The position numbers and the translations under genes were made by a program. Shown one piece after another: positions 36,803-47,078 of a DNA stretch of 64,000 bases; within the stretch, counting starts at the first letter, position 1, and the number at the start of each line of letters is the position of its first letter. The notes under the pieces were generated by a model that saw only the letters and a list, made by a program, of their open reading frames with translations, had not been told where the DNA came from and ran no database searches. Origin of the DNA: Chalciporus piperatus (taxonomy: Eukaryota > Basidiomycota > Agaricomycetes > Boletales > Boletaceae); assembly GCA_038093975.1 (NCBI GenBank), contig JBBPTG010000006.1, forward strand, positions 186,001 through 250,000. The letters are read 5' to 3'.

Positions 36803-38638
36803 ATGAGCGCACCGACCATGCAGTTGGCCCCGTCACTGGCACCCATCAATGATCATCATGACCTCGCCACCCACGAGCTTCTGGTAAAGGATGCTCAGGC
36901 GCAGATCGACGACGAGATTCAAGCACGCTATTTACCGGTCTGTGCTCTTCGCACAAAGCGGAATGCGTTGTCACCTGTGTCTCGTCTGCCGGACGAGATT
37001 CTCGCGAACATATTCATTCTCAACGCCCGTCAGCACATTCTATCCGAATGGTCCAGGGTCAAGACGTTCTCGACTGCACCCGTACGAATGCCTTCTTGGG
37101 TGAGGGTGTCGTATGTCTGTAGTCGCTGGCGGACCGTCGCGCTCGAGTGTCCGACTTTATGGACATATGTCTCCTTCGTCTCTCGAACCTGGATTACGGT
37201 GCTGTTGCAAAGATCGGTGATGGCGCCGCTGCGGGTGCGCGTAGATTTAACGTATGGGTCCCGCCGAGCATTGCCCATGCTGGAGTTGCTCTTGGCTCAT
37301 ACTCCGCGCATAGAAGAGTTCTGTATCCGGGCTCTTCCCTCCGACGCGGTCTCAAACCTCATCTCAAAGTTGGTCACCTCAGCACCCCTACTGCAATCTC
37401 TCCATATCTCCGTGTTAACTGCCAAGCGCTCCATCAGAACCTTGGACGCTTCTTCCCCTGCCCTTCCCGTCGTCTTCAATGGGACGACCCCGAAGCTACG
37501 ATCTGTGGATCTCTCGAGGCTCAACGTTGCGTGGCACATGCTTACGCTTAGAGGCATTACCTCGCTAAAGCTGCAATCCATGCCTCGTGCGAACACCATG
37601 AAACATTTTTCCACTATCCTCTCCCAGCTGCCCGATCTAACGGAGCTTGAGTTAGCGGATGTCCTTCCCTGGAAGTCATCCCAACAAGACGATGCGGGCG
37701 TAGAGACACTCGTACTACCACGCCTCTCAAGGTTGGCCGTCAGTGCGACGATTCCCGATGTGGTTCAATTCCTGTCCCATGTCCACGTTCCCATCGACAC
37801 CGAAGTTCGCTTGAAATGCGTCTATGGGGGCCAGGCCGACCTCTCCAGACTCCTTTCGTATCTCCGAGAGAGATTCAACCCCGCAGAACACGGTATGCAA
37901 GTGTCTCCACCCCTGCAACCCATTCGTTCCTTGAACATTGACGGTACGCCCCCTCGAACATTCTACACGAGCTGGAGCACCTCGGAAGACGGCTACAGAT
38001 ACCGTGCTTTCAGCTTCAAAGAACTTCTCTCCACCGCACGTATCACGAATCTCAACCATGATTGGGATTGTGCCATCCCTCTGAAGCTGGATATCAAAGA
38101 CCTGTTTTCAGCCGCGATGTCGGAGCACGCGATGGTCGACGTGCTGCGCCACGTACCCTTGGCACATCTTCAAAGCGTCGCCGTCTATATTCCGGGAGGC
38201 ACTGACATCTCGGAACATTTCTGGAGGGACCTTTTCAGCATGGCTCGGAGTCTTCGATTTGTCAAGCTCAAATTCATCAGCTTGCGCGGTTTCGTTGCAG
38301 CGCTGTCGCCAGATCACCACGGGTGGAGAGGACAGAATCAACCGCTCGCTGCGCCTGCCTTGGAAGAAATCCAGCTCAAACAAGTTTCCTTTGCGATCGA
38401 ATGCGAGGCTCGCGGAGTAGACGAGTTCTCTGTATGCAACCCTACCTTGCAATGTTTCCGCGACGCCCTTTCCCGCCGGAGGCACGCCGGCCACGCGTTG
38501 AAGAAACTTAGCATTTTGGACAGCGAGAACGTTGGGCTAAATGAACATGTAGACCTGTTGAGAGCTGTGGTTGGCGAGGTGATGTGGGATGGGATTAGCA
38601 AAGTGTATCCTGATCCAGACCTTGATGTCGATGATTAG
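36803..38638 (+). CDS. F-box-like domain protein with leucine-rich region
   Basis: Single-exon gene of about 611 residues. An acidic/helical start (LLVKDAQAQIDDEIQARYLP) leads to an F-box-like domain near residues 50-125: VSRLPDEILANIFIL, then WVRVSYVCSRWRTVALECPT and LWTYVSF. The remainder is degenerate leucine-rich repeats (LPDLTELELADVLPWKS, LPRLSRLAVSATIPDVVQFL, LRFVKLKFISLRGFVAAL). F-box proteins recruit substrates to SCF ubiquitin ligases through Skp1; Agaricomycetes carry large, fast-evolving families of this form. No conserved partner can be named. The ATG at 36803 follows an acceptor-like CCAG, so an upstream non-coding exon is possible. Confidence 0.85.
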   Translation: MSAPTMQLAPSLAPINDHHDLATHELLVKDAQAQIDDEIQARYLPVCALRTKRNALSPVSRLPDEILANIFILNARQHILSEWSRVKTFSTAPVRMPSWVRVSYVCSRWRTVALECPTLWTYVSFVSRTWITVLLQRSVMAPLRVRVDLTYGSRRALPMLELLLAHTPRIEEFCIRALPSDAVSNLISKLVTSAPLLQSLHISVLTAKRSIRTLDASSPALPVVFNGTTPKLRSVDLSRLNVAWHMLTLRGITSLKLQSMPRANTMKHFSTILSQLPDLTELELADVLPWKSSQQDDAGVETLVLPRLSRLAVSATIPDVVQFLSHVHVPIDTEVRLKCVYGGQADLSRLLSYLRERFNPAEHGMQVSPPLQPIRSLNIDGTPPRTFYTSWSTSEDGYRYRAFSFKELLSTARITNLNHDWDCAIPLKLDIKDLFSAAMSEHAMVDVLRHVPLAHLQSVAVYIPGGTDISEHFWRDLFSMARSLRFVKLKFISLRGFVAALSPDHHGWRGQNQPLAAPALEEIQLKQVSFAIECEARGVDEFSVCNPTLQCFRDALSRRRHAGHALKKLSILDSENVGLNEHVDLLRAVVGEVMWDGISKVYPDPDLDVDD

Positions 38639-38994
38639 GTGACGAAGTTGCGGGTTCAGTGTATGTATCAAACAAAATCTCTTCTATTTCCACTGGATGT
38701 TTTATCTTATGGTTTGTCTACATTATTGATGTGCGTTTGTGAGTACGATCTGAGAAGAAAAAAGAAAAAAGAATCTGGTGGTTGTGAGGTTCAAGTTTGG
38801 GAATGTGCGCTTCCCCAATGCCATCATGATGTTGATGTATCTATCGGCTGCAAATCGGCTGAATGTCGATCTCGGTGCCTTTCGGTCTGAAGTTACGATT
38901 CGGTTCAAGTTCGCATGTGATAACTGTGGGGTAGACACGGCGGCCCAGCTTACCAGCTAGGACTATTGGCAGTAGTTCAGTACGACTGCCCGGA
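38639..38994. other. Spacer between F-box-like gene and carnitine acetyltransferase gene
   Basis: About 356 bp with a purine-rich AGAAAAAAGAAAAAAG stretch near 38753-38770. Expected to hold a 3' UTR and a promoter. No exon supported. Confidence 0.5.
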
Positions 38995-41594
38995 ATGTTC
39001 CTCTCGCGTTCATTGCTTCGAGTGTCTCAGACCCACTGTGTCACCCACAGGTCGATGTCCTCGATGCTTCCCACAACCAGTCCTCCAAACTGGAAGTCCA
39101 TCGCACCACCCATCCCAAACCTTGCCAACCAGTCCACCACCCTCCCCCCTCTTCCCGTTCCAGCTCTCCCCGCAACACTCCAAAGGCTCAAGGATTCATT
39201 GCGTCCTCTCGCAAAATCAACGGCAGAATTCGCGTCCGTATGCCGCAAGATCGACGAGTTTGGCGCTCCGGGCGGAGTTGGACACATCCTTCAACAGAAA
39301 CTTGAGCAGCGCCAGAAAGAGAGAGACCACTGGTTGGAAGAGTGGTGGGACGACTTGGCTTACCTCGCTTACAGGGACTCAGTCAGTGCTTTGCCTTATC
39401 ATTCGTCCCTTGATTCTCATTCTTCCTCCAGGTCGTGGTTAATGTGTCATATTACTGTATGTCTCTTTAGATCCTCTTGTCTCTGATGTGTCCTCACTAC
39501 TTTTGTTTTAGATGGCTTCCAGCCTCAGCCTGCTCACCTCCCCCAGTCTGCCGCCGCTCGTGCTGCTGGCATAACCCGCGGTGCCATGTTATTCAAGCAG
39601 AGACTGCGATCCGGTCAACTATCTCCCGATGCAATCAAAGATACCCAATTGTGCATGGATACATACCGGTATGTCCCCTCCCTTTCCTATCGCAGCATCG
39701 CTCACTCTGCCTAGCTGGATGTTTGACTGTTCCCGTGTCCCATCGAAAGATGCCGACTGGAGTGTTTCTTACGCCGGGAGCCCAAACCCTGACTCTGAGC
39801 TAGGCCATATTATCGCCATCCGTAGGAATCGCTTCTGGAAGATACAAGCCGAAACCGGGGGCCAGGTGGCTGGCATGGGTGATCTAACTCGGTAGGTCTT
39901 GCATTTCTTTTCCCCTGGGGCCTGGAGGTGGAATATTGTTCCCCTTACTTTCCCAACGACCATGAACATCTAATCATAATTTCTTTGTCCCCGTAGTCAA
40001 TTCCAGTACATCTACGATAACAGCACGGATGATTACCCAGGAATCGGATCCTTGACAGCTAACCACAGGGATCAGTGGGCAAAGGTGCGTGTTTGACCAA
40101 TGTATTTTCCAAACGTAAAAGCCCGCGCTTATGCGTTTTCGGGTTTATTCTGGCATGGGTGTAGGATTTCGCGCTGCTATCGTCTGTCCCCTCAAACGCA
40201 GCCATCCTTCGGGAAATCCATTCAGCAGCGTTCGTAGTGTCATTAGATGACTCACGGCCGGCGCCAAAGAGCGATGCGGAGGTTTCAAGGGCCCTGTGGC
40301 ATGGAACCCTTCCGGTGAGTGCTCCTCAACATTATCACTTGGATTCCTCTCATCCCTTGTTGTCGTTCTGTGTCGTCCCGCTTGATTGTTTACCTCCCTT
40401 CTATGCCACGCCCAGACATCCGACAAGAAAACTGATGTTGCACGCGCTCTTTCTTCGCGTTACGTCGATAAACCCGTCCAATTCGTCATTTTCGATAACC
40501 GCGTCGCAGGGTTGATGGGAGAACATAGTGTCATGGATGGAACGCCCACCGTCCGCTTGTGCGATGAGTTGCTGGAGTTCCTAGCCGATCCCAAGTCAGA
40601 CTTCCAGCTGGAGTCCTCACCTGCCCCCGCTACTCCCCCGAAATCTCTGGACTTTGACCTATCATCCATCCCCGAGATTTATCCAGCAATAACACAATCC
40701 CAACGGTTCGCGTATGAGCTCGCCTCCTCGCAATCCCTTTCCTTCGTCAGGACGAAGTACGGGAAGGCCGCGATCAAGACTTTCGGTGTGAGTCCTGACG
40801 GGTGGACCCAGATGCTGATACAGCTAGCATACGCACGGCTTTCGGAACGGTTCATTAGCATGAAAGGCAGAGTGACCCCATGGCCAGTAGGCACTTACGA
40901 GGCAGCTACGACCAGGAAGTTCTACAAGGGACGCACTGAGACTATCAGAGTAGTCAGTGATGAATGCGTTGCATTCGTGCAAGCAATGTTGGATCGGGCC
41001 CGTGAGTCACTACCCAAATACATTTGTGCAACAAACCTCACTGATTCGGGCGGCGATTTTCTACACAGCTGTGAAAGAGAAAATTCGATTGTTGAAGGAG
41101 GCGGTCAAGAAGCATAGCGAACTAGCTCAGGCAGCGGGGATGGCCGAAGGCGTCGACAGACACATGCTAGGTATGTCTCGTTTCGATCTGATTAGTCCCG
41201 GCATTGTTACCATTCCACTAGGTCTTAAGCTCTCTAATCCTTCTCACTGGCCACAACCCACTCTCTTCGCTGACCCACTCTATACCCGCTCCTCGCATTG
41301 GACACTTTCTACGAGTGCGATCTTCAGTCGCCATTTCGGCGTGTACGGATGGGGTGAAGTCGTTCCTGACGGGTTTGGAGTCGCTTACATGACTGGATTC
41401 GATGGTAGACCCCCCTTTATTATCCTGTTGTTGGATGGAGTTACTCATACAAGCGTGCTACAGATTATCTCCAATTCACCATCACCTCTCGTACTACGAT
41501 GCCTAACGCCGAATTTGCGCAGGAGATCGAGAGAGCTGCGGATGAACTTTACGAGTTGTTTGCCGACACTAAGGAGAAGAAGGCGAACCTTTGA
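38995..41594 (+). CDS. CAT2: Carnitine O-acetyltransferase
   Basis: Transfers acetyl groups between CoA and carnitine to shuttle acetyl units among peroxisome, cytosol and mitochondrion. The ATG at 38995 yields MFLSRSLLRVSQTHCVTHRS, an Arg/Ser-rich, acid-free presequence; further ATGs at 39055 and 39064 would remove it. Choline/carnitine acyltransferase features in order: LPPLPVPALPATLQRLKDSL; DDLAYLAYRDSVVVNVSYY (spliced); ITRGAMLFKQRLRSGQL; HIIAIRRNRFWKI; VIFDNRVAGLMGEHSVMDGT with the catalytic His in GEHSVMDGTP; TYEAATTRKFYKGRTETIR; and WGEVVPDGFGVAYMTG. The C-terminus is EKKANL. About twelve introns. The last splice joins GFD to DYLQFTITSR, placing the stop at 41592-41594. All catalytic features are present. 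Confidence 0.93.
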
Positions 41595-41990
41595 TACGTT
41601 GTGCCCATCAGAAGGTAACGAGAAAGTGTTGGATAGGGCTGAGTGTTATCGATATCACTGGCAAGGATACTTATTACAACTTCGGATTGGAGTGTTTGTT
41701 CGTGGGTTACTCGCTCAGAGATTTTCATCCGTTCCTCTGCGGGTGGAGTGAACCTGGACCAGCACGGCACATTGTCTCTGAATGTAAATATTCTAGCTTC
41801 CGGGAAGCGGCCTATCATGGACTTGGAACACTGGTCATTGAGCGCTGAGCGCTAAGAACAATAATTGTAATAAGATGTAACAGGTACTGCAGTACAAAAC
41901 TCAACGTTTAACGACATGCACGAGTACGAGTGAAAGAGAATGTGAAAACAACGACAACACGAACAATATGAAGAACAGATTTCAACTAGT
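41595..41990. other. Convergent spacer
   Basis: 396 bp between the CAT2 stop and the PARP-type zinc-finger gene stop. A/T-rich in its right half (41860-41970). Open frames here lack splice support and conservation cues and look like 3' UTR. Confidence 0.5.
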
Positions 41991-43181
41991 TCACTCTTCA
42001 TCCTGATCGTCCTCTTCTTCAACGACCGCCTTTGATTTCTTGGCGCGAGATGATGCAGCTCTGGGCTTTTTGGCAGGGGCAGCCTGCTTGGCTGCAGGCC
42101 GCTACAGAGGAGGTGTGTCAGAATATGGAGCAAAACATCGGACGGCTACCGAACCTTTCTCTTCTTGCTAGAGGACTCCTCCTCCTCTTCCTCCTCATCG
42201 TCTTCCACTGCGGCGGCCATCTCTCCCGCAAAGTCCTCACCTGAGCCATCAGACTCGTCCTAGGGAGCAAGTTGAGGACAGGGACATCCCGGTAATATGC
42301 CTCTGGGACTGACCTTGGCAGCCTTTTTCTTTGGTTTGGCAGGCTGTTTTCGTGGTGCCGCCTTCTTTTTTGCACCATCATCTCCCTCGGAAACAGGTTT
42401 CTGAAATGTAGATGAAGCTAGCATTCAGGAATGAGCGATGGCGCGGACCTTCGCGCGAGGCTTCCTGGCAGGTGCTTTCGCAGGTTTTTCCTCGGCCTCG
42501 TCGTCGTCCTCCGCTTCCTCGTCAACTTTTTTGGCTTTGGTGGCGCGTTTCCTCTTTGGCTTTTCCTCCTCGTCCCCTTCAGCCTCGACCTTTTTCTTGG
42601 CAGGAGCGCGCTTCTTCTTTGGTTTCTCCTCCGCGTCCTCAGCATCACCCTCGCCAGCTGGCTTTCGTGCACTTTCAGGGATGTCTTCATCTGCGACTTT
42701 CCCTTCTTCCCATGCATGTTTGACGCGCTCCTGATCTTCCTCGTTGAGGTCTTCGAACCCGTCGAGTTCGTCAGCGTTCTCGAACTGACTCTTCATATTG
42801 GTTATAATCTTCGGAGTGACACATCCCCAATGACGCCAAACGCTATAGAAACGACCAGTCAATACCGAAGGTCGACTCGGGATACGAGAGTACCGGTAAC
42901 GCACTAGGAGGTGTTACCCCTGAAATCGACGATAGAGCCCATCCGCAGGGCACCCTTGGGTATGGTTGTTCCTAAAAACATCATCAGTATCAACAACCAA
43001 GTCCTAGGATCTATCTTTCTAACCTGCACAAGGTTTAGTGCCTGTGTAGGAAGGTATATGAGCCGCTCGACGTGGACGATGATCAATGGAACCCCTGCGT
43101 ACCCTTGCATTTGGCACGACCAGAGCTCGCATATTCGAGACGATAACCACTCTTTTTAGTCTGTCCCTCGTTGTCAGACAT
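41991..43181 (-). CDS. Stand-alone PARP-type zinc-finger protein
   Basis: Begins MSDNEGQTKKSGYRLEYASS then GRAKCKG. An 18-nt microexon (43024-43041) adds TKPCA, and the next exons give GTTIPKGALRMGSIVDFRGN and YVWRHWGCVTPKIITNMKSQ. Together these supply the C...C...H-x2-C zinc ligands of a PARP-type zinc finger (C in AKC, C in KPC, H and C in HWGC). After FEDLNEEDQERVKHAWEEGK the rest is alternating acidic and Lys/Arg/Ala-rich sequence (RAPAKKKVEAEGDEEEKPKR, RPAAKQAAPAKKPRAASSRA) resembling histone H1-like DNA-binding tails, ending EEEDDQDEE. There is no ADP-ribosyltransferase catalytic domain. Such fingers recognise DNA breaks in PARP1 and DNA ligase III; nuclear nick sensing or chromatin binding is inferred. 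Confidence 0.82.
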
Positions 43182-43630
43182 CAGTTACAGATGCGGTTGG
43201 GTTTGGAAATAAGGTGTGGATGAAAGGAAAACGGGTGGGTGTGGTTCATCTCGACGCGATGTGGTTTTGTTGAACCGCCCTGTGCCTTCAAAGTCCGACC
43301 TTGTGTTGGCTTGCAGCGCACGGACCTTCTTTGATCCTGCTCGCTCACTGTTGGGTGAATTTTTTTCGTGTGATGAGGACAGCTGGGCGGAACCAAGTCC
43401 GAGACGTTATTTGTCCAAACAACGGCCAGAGAGCTAGTTGGCGATGCAACTTGGTGCTTTGACATTGCTTGACACGAGCTCAACTTCATGTCTACCACAA
43501 CCATGGCACAACTACGACCATCCTATCCTTGCATTTATTGCTACATAAAAACTGTCTGTCGAAACTAGATTACACAAATAAAAGATAGGCTCCTTCGCTC
43601 TTTCGTCTCGACAACGAAACAATGCAAACT
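43182..43630. other. Spacer upstream of the zinc-finger gene and downstream of the WD40 gene
   Basis: About 449 bp. Expected to contain the zinc-finger gene promoter and the WD40 gene 3' UTR. No exon supported. Confidence 0.5.
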
Positions 43631-46600
43631 TCAGAGAGGTATTCCGTCCGGATTCGTAAAGTCGTATGTGTGCATACCACCTCCGGAATCGCCACTGGGA
43701 AAGGTTAAGATAGACACCGTCATAGACGTGGATGATACGTACATGACCAGTGGGTACTCGCCTCGGCGTCTGTCCCCAACCGAAAAGTGGCCAACGTCGA
43801 AATCGGTTCTTCCAAGAACCATGCCTTGCAAGTCGTTTCTCCCGAGTGCTGGCTCCCACAGTCGTACGCAACCTCGTCGGTTCAAATGAGCCTCCCGACG
43901 TGAACCGAGGTCTTTGAAAAGAAGGACATACCATCATTACCTCCTGTCATGATACCCAGCCGTTGCCTACCTTCAATCCACTTGGCTGAGACGATTCCGT
44001 ATCCTCCGCCTCCCACCGCATCCGAATCGTGATGGGTATATCGGCAGAGTGGCCCTTTCGCAAGAGCGCGGACATCGTAGATATGCAACCTATTGTCACT
44101 CCGCGCAACTGCAAGAAGAATCCCATCTGGTGAAAATGTAGCGCAGTTCACTTCCTGAGTTTCGCGTGATCCTTGAAACGCGGTGGGTGGGCGTGTGCGG
44201 AACCTCTCGAGTTCCTCCGTCTCACGGGCAACTTTGCTTTTGCCACGAACGTCGTAGAGCCGAACGGGGTGAGCATTGTCGGCTCCGCGCGTGAACAAAA
44301 CCAGTGTCGCCCCATCTGGACTCAAAGCCGCAGCGTCACCAGACTCCGTAGAGTCCAATTGCATTACCTGAATACCCTTGTGCACATCAAACGCGTGATG
44401 ATAGCCACCAAAGTCGGTTTCTTCCACTGCTTCCGAGGACGTGAATATCCAGTTCTTCGTAGGCCCGCTTCCCCAGATGAATGCGCCAGCAGCGTGCCCA
44501 GAGTTTTTCGGCGCAACATAGAGCTTTTTGGTGGGCTTGAGATCATCCATCATGTCCACGAAGAGATCATGTGAATTGAACAGGCGAAGTGTGCTTCAAG
44601 GAATCAATGAGGTTGAACACAGAGAGTATGCGAGTTCCTCACCCATCATGGCAGGAGACAGCTAAGGCCGAGTGATCGGGGGAATAAACCAGATCCTGGG
44701 GGATGTCATCAAAGTCGACTGGGTTCAGTCGGGGACACATTAGTACCAGGGCGAGAAACGAGCTTTGGCAAAGTAGGCTCACGAGTTTGGATAACACGCA
44801 GACTTTGGTTCTCTCCATGATCGCCATCAGGAAGCTGCCAAAGTTGGACAGTAAAATCGCCCCCCGATGAGAGGAATTGCTCCGGGCTGCATGCTGTATG
44901 AGGCTCTGGCAGATAAACACCCTTGCATATGACTCACTTGGAGGGGTTGAACGCAACGTCGTTCACAGAGTAGTATTTTTGGATTTGACCTGTCAGCGTT
45001 CAGCGATGTCCAGACTCGGATATGCCTCTATGACAAGATGACATACCGCGCGTTGACGATCGTGTGCGATAATGCGCCGGTGTAACATATACTAGTCGTT
45101 TCAAGAGGCTAGAGCTCACTCGAATCCTTTGCGAATGATCACAGAGGCTTACCTTGACCACGTCTGCATACGACCAGTGAGCCTGCCTTGTTCTCTGGTG
45201 GAGGTGGGGGGTGCTCTTTGACATTGACAAATATCTAAGTGACGTGGAGTTCCAGTTCAGCTGATTGATACTTACCATCTTCATCGTCCGAATAGTCTGG
45301 CGCACCAGCTTCTACCACGGCACCGAGGACGACCGTGCCTTGCGCCTGGATAATTTTATTGACGGCTACACGTGCGAGATCAGTGTAAATCCAAGATAGA
45401 TTGCAAGTGAAACACTTGCATCCTGAAGTGAGGTGCGGATACTTTGCAGTTAGCCAAAGTTTGTTGTATCCTTGCTCATAGTATAGATTCGGTGCGCGGA
45501 GCGGTCTGATATGTTCTGATCTGCGGGCGTGATACCATGGTTTCGGAAACCTCTGGACGCCATGGTTCCTAGCAATCTAATGAGGACGCATAAGGCCGGA
45601 CGAACAGGGCTATAAAGATTGCAATACTTACATCTCCCCACGGACCAAATGAACACCAATCAAATGGAAGGTGTCGGCAATCAGGCTGTCTTCGTCTCCG
45701 AGGCATCCGAAGAGGTAGAAGGGGAGGTGGCTTGGGTATGTCGCTATCGGGGTCGTGTATTGGGGTCAAGTCTTCTGCCTTCTTACTTTCGGGTAGCGGG
45801 ACCCACTAAAACGAGAGCAGCCGTGAGGACCTCGTCACTAGGAATTTGACAAGAAGCATACATTGTTCTCGTTTGTGATATCCAGCGACGCGAGGAAATT
45901 TATATAGTCGTCGTCTTCGTCGCTGTCGTTAACACGCTCGTCATCAAACGGAGTAGGGGAAGGAAACAGGCGGGGCGAAGGAAACGGAAGGGGCGAAGGA
46001 AGTTCTGGGGGTACATCGTCGACTATCATTTGTAGTGCCTCACTAGGGTCGCCATGTTCCTCGTCGGCTGGCGCGTGAAGTTCGGGTTCAACGTTATTCT
46101 CTACTCTCTGTCTCTGTAAAGTGGTTACAGGTGTTGGGCAGTACACATATGGGGCACAAACTCACCTTCGGGGCAGAGCTTTCAGATTCACTATCGGATG
46201 AGATGACAATGTAATCCTGCTCGTTCCCCTCTCCCGCGGCGCGTTCCTTTCTCTTCAAATTCCGGTTATTTCTGTTGATCGTATTTAGCGCCATCTTCAC
46301 CGCATCGGTTGCGGGCCGTTTACGTGGGGGACCATCATCGAGGGCTCTCCGCAGGGCCATTTCCTGGTGAAAAAGTCAGAATCGTCTGTCAAGCAATGTG
46401 CTATACGTACTGTTTGATTTTGGAGTTGAGTGCGCTGGTTCATGGTTGGGGATGTGCGAGAATGGCTAGATTGGGAAGGATTGTTGATGTTACCACATCC
46501 ATGAACATTATTGGTTGGATCAGGATATCCAGATTAAGCCCGCAACGATATAGACACTCACCTACTACTTCCCTGCGCAAGAGGTGCGCGTGATGACGAC

Positions 46601-46761
46601 GCGACCGGGGCGTCCTCTGAATCGGAGTCGAGGAGTGAGATCGTCGTAGGGGGTCGTTGACGTTTCTTTCTCGGGGTTGGGGGAACATCGATTCGGACGT
46701 AATGGCGGACTCCAGTGCAAAAGACATCCCATTCTTCGACGTCGATGACTTCCTGAGACAT
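43631..46761 (-). CDS. WD40-repeat protein with long disordered N-terminus
   Basis: Family not recognised beyond WD40. It starts at 46761 with MSQEVIDVEEWDVFCTGVRH, then a Ser/Asp-rich, SUMO-motif-like stretch (ISLLDSDSEDA, YIVISSDSESE), a Pro-rich part (ELPSPLPFPSPRLFPSPTPF) and a basic stretch. A Cys-containing segment LTSGCKCFTCNLSWIYTDLA follows. WD-type repeats start with YYSVNDVAFNPS, FLSSGGDFTVQLWQLPDGD, DLVYSPDHSALAVSCHDGTL, AALSPDGATLVLFTRGADNA, CATFSPDGILLAVARSDNRL, GIMTGGNDGCVRLWEPALGR, and the protein ends YDFTNPDGIPL. More than ten introns. Several exon joins in 44.6-45.7 kb are my best fit; in particular the one at about 45480-45540 is uncertain. The [IV]x[IV]SSDSE-like runs suggest SUMO interaction and a nuclear role, which is inference. 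Confidence 0.7.
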
Positions 46762-47078
46762 ACTTATTAGGACTAAAGAGAAGTTAGAGAACGGACAGTC
46801 AGAGTCATAAGAGGAGAACGGGAACAATGCACCGGTCACGTGATCACGGACTCGAATTAACTGTTTTGTGGAACACGAAACCGAACACCACCGTGACAGA
46901 CTTGGCGGATACTAGTATGCGCGTTCGCTATGTATGGGATCCTAGTTGCAGATCTAGACATATGTACGGCCCACGGGGGTTGAAGCCAACTCCTGAGTCG
47001 ATCGCGTTGACGTCCCCGGCCCGGCAACTTCCGCTCTACTCACAATTTTCGTCCGCTACAGTCGTACTTTAAACACAA
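46762..47078. promoter_or_regulatory. Divergent WD40/CYC3 promoter with TCACGTGA palindrome
   Basis: This 317-bp spacer between two divergent starts holds TCACGTGA at 46836-46843, overlapped by the palindrome GTGATCAC. The 10-mer CACGTGATCA at 46838-46847 also occurs at 4724-4733 in another divergent promoter of this window. Confidence 0.45.

Noticed and set aside
38753..38775. A-rich AGAAAAAAGAAAAAAG stretch as a retroposon poly(A) tail
   Set aside because: No upstream retroelement-like sequence or target-site duplication visible.
41591..41848. Open frame downstream of CAT2
   Set aside because: It follows the spliced CAT2 stop, has no start context or splice links, and looks like 3' UTR.
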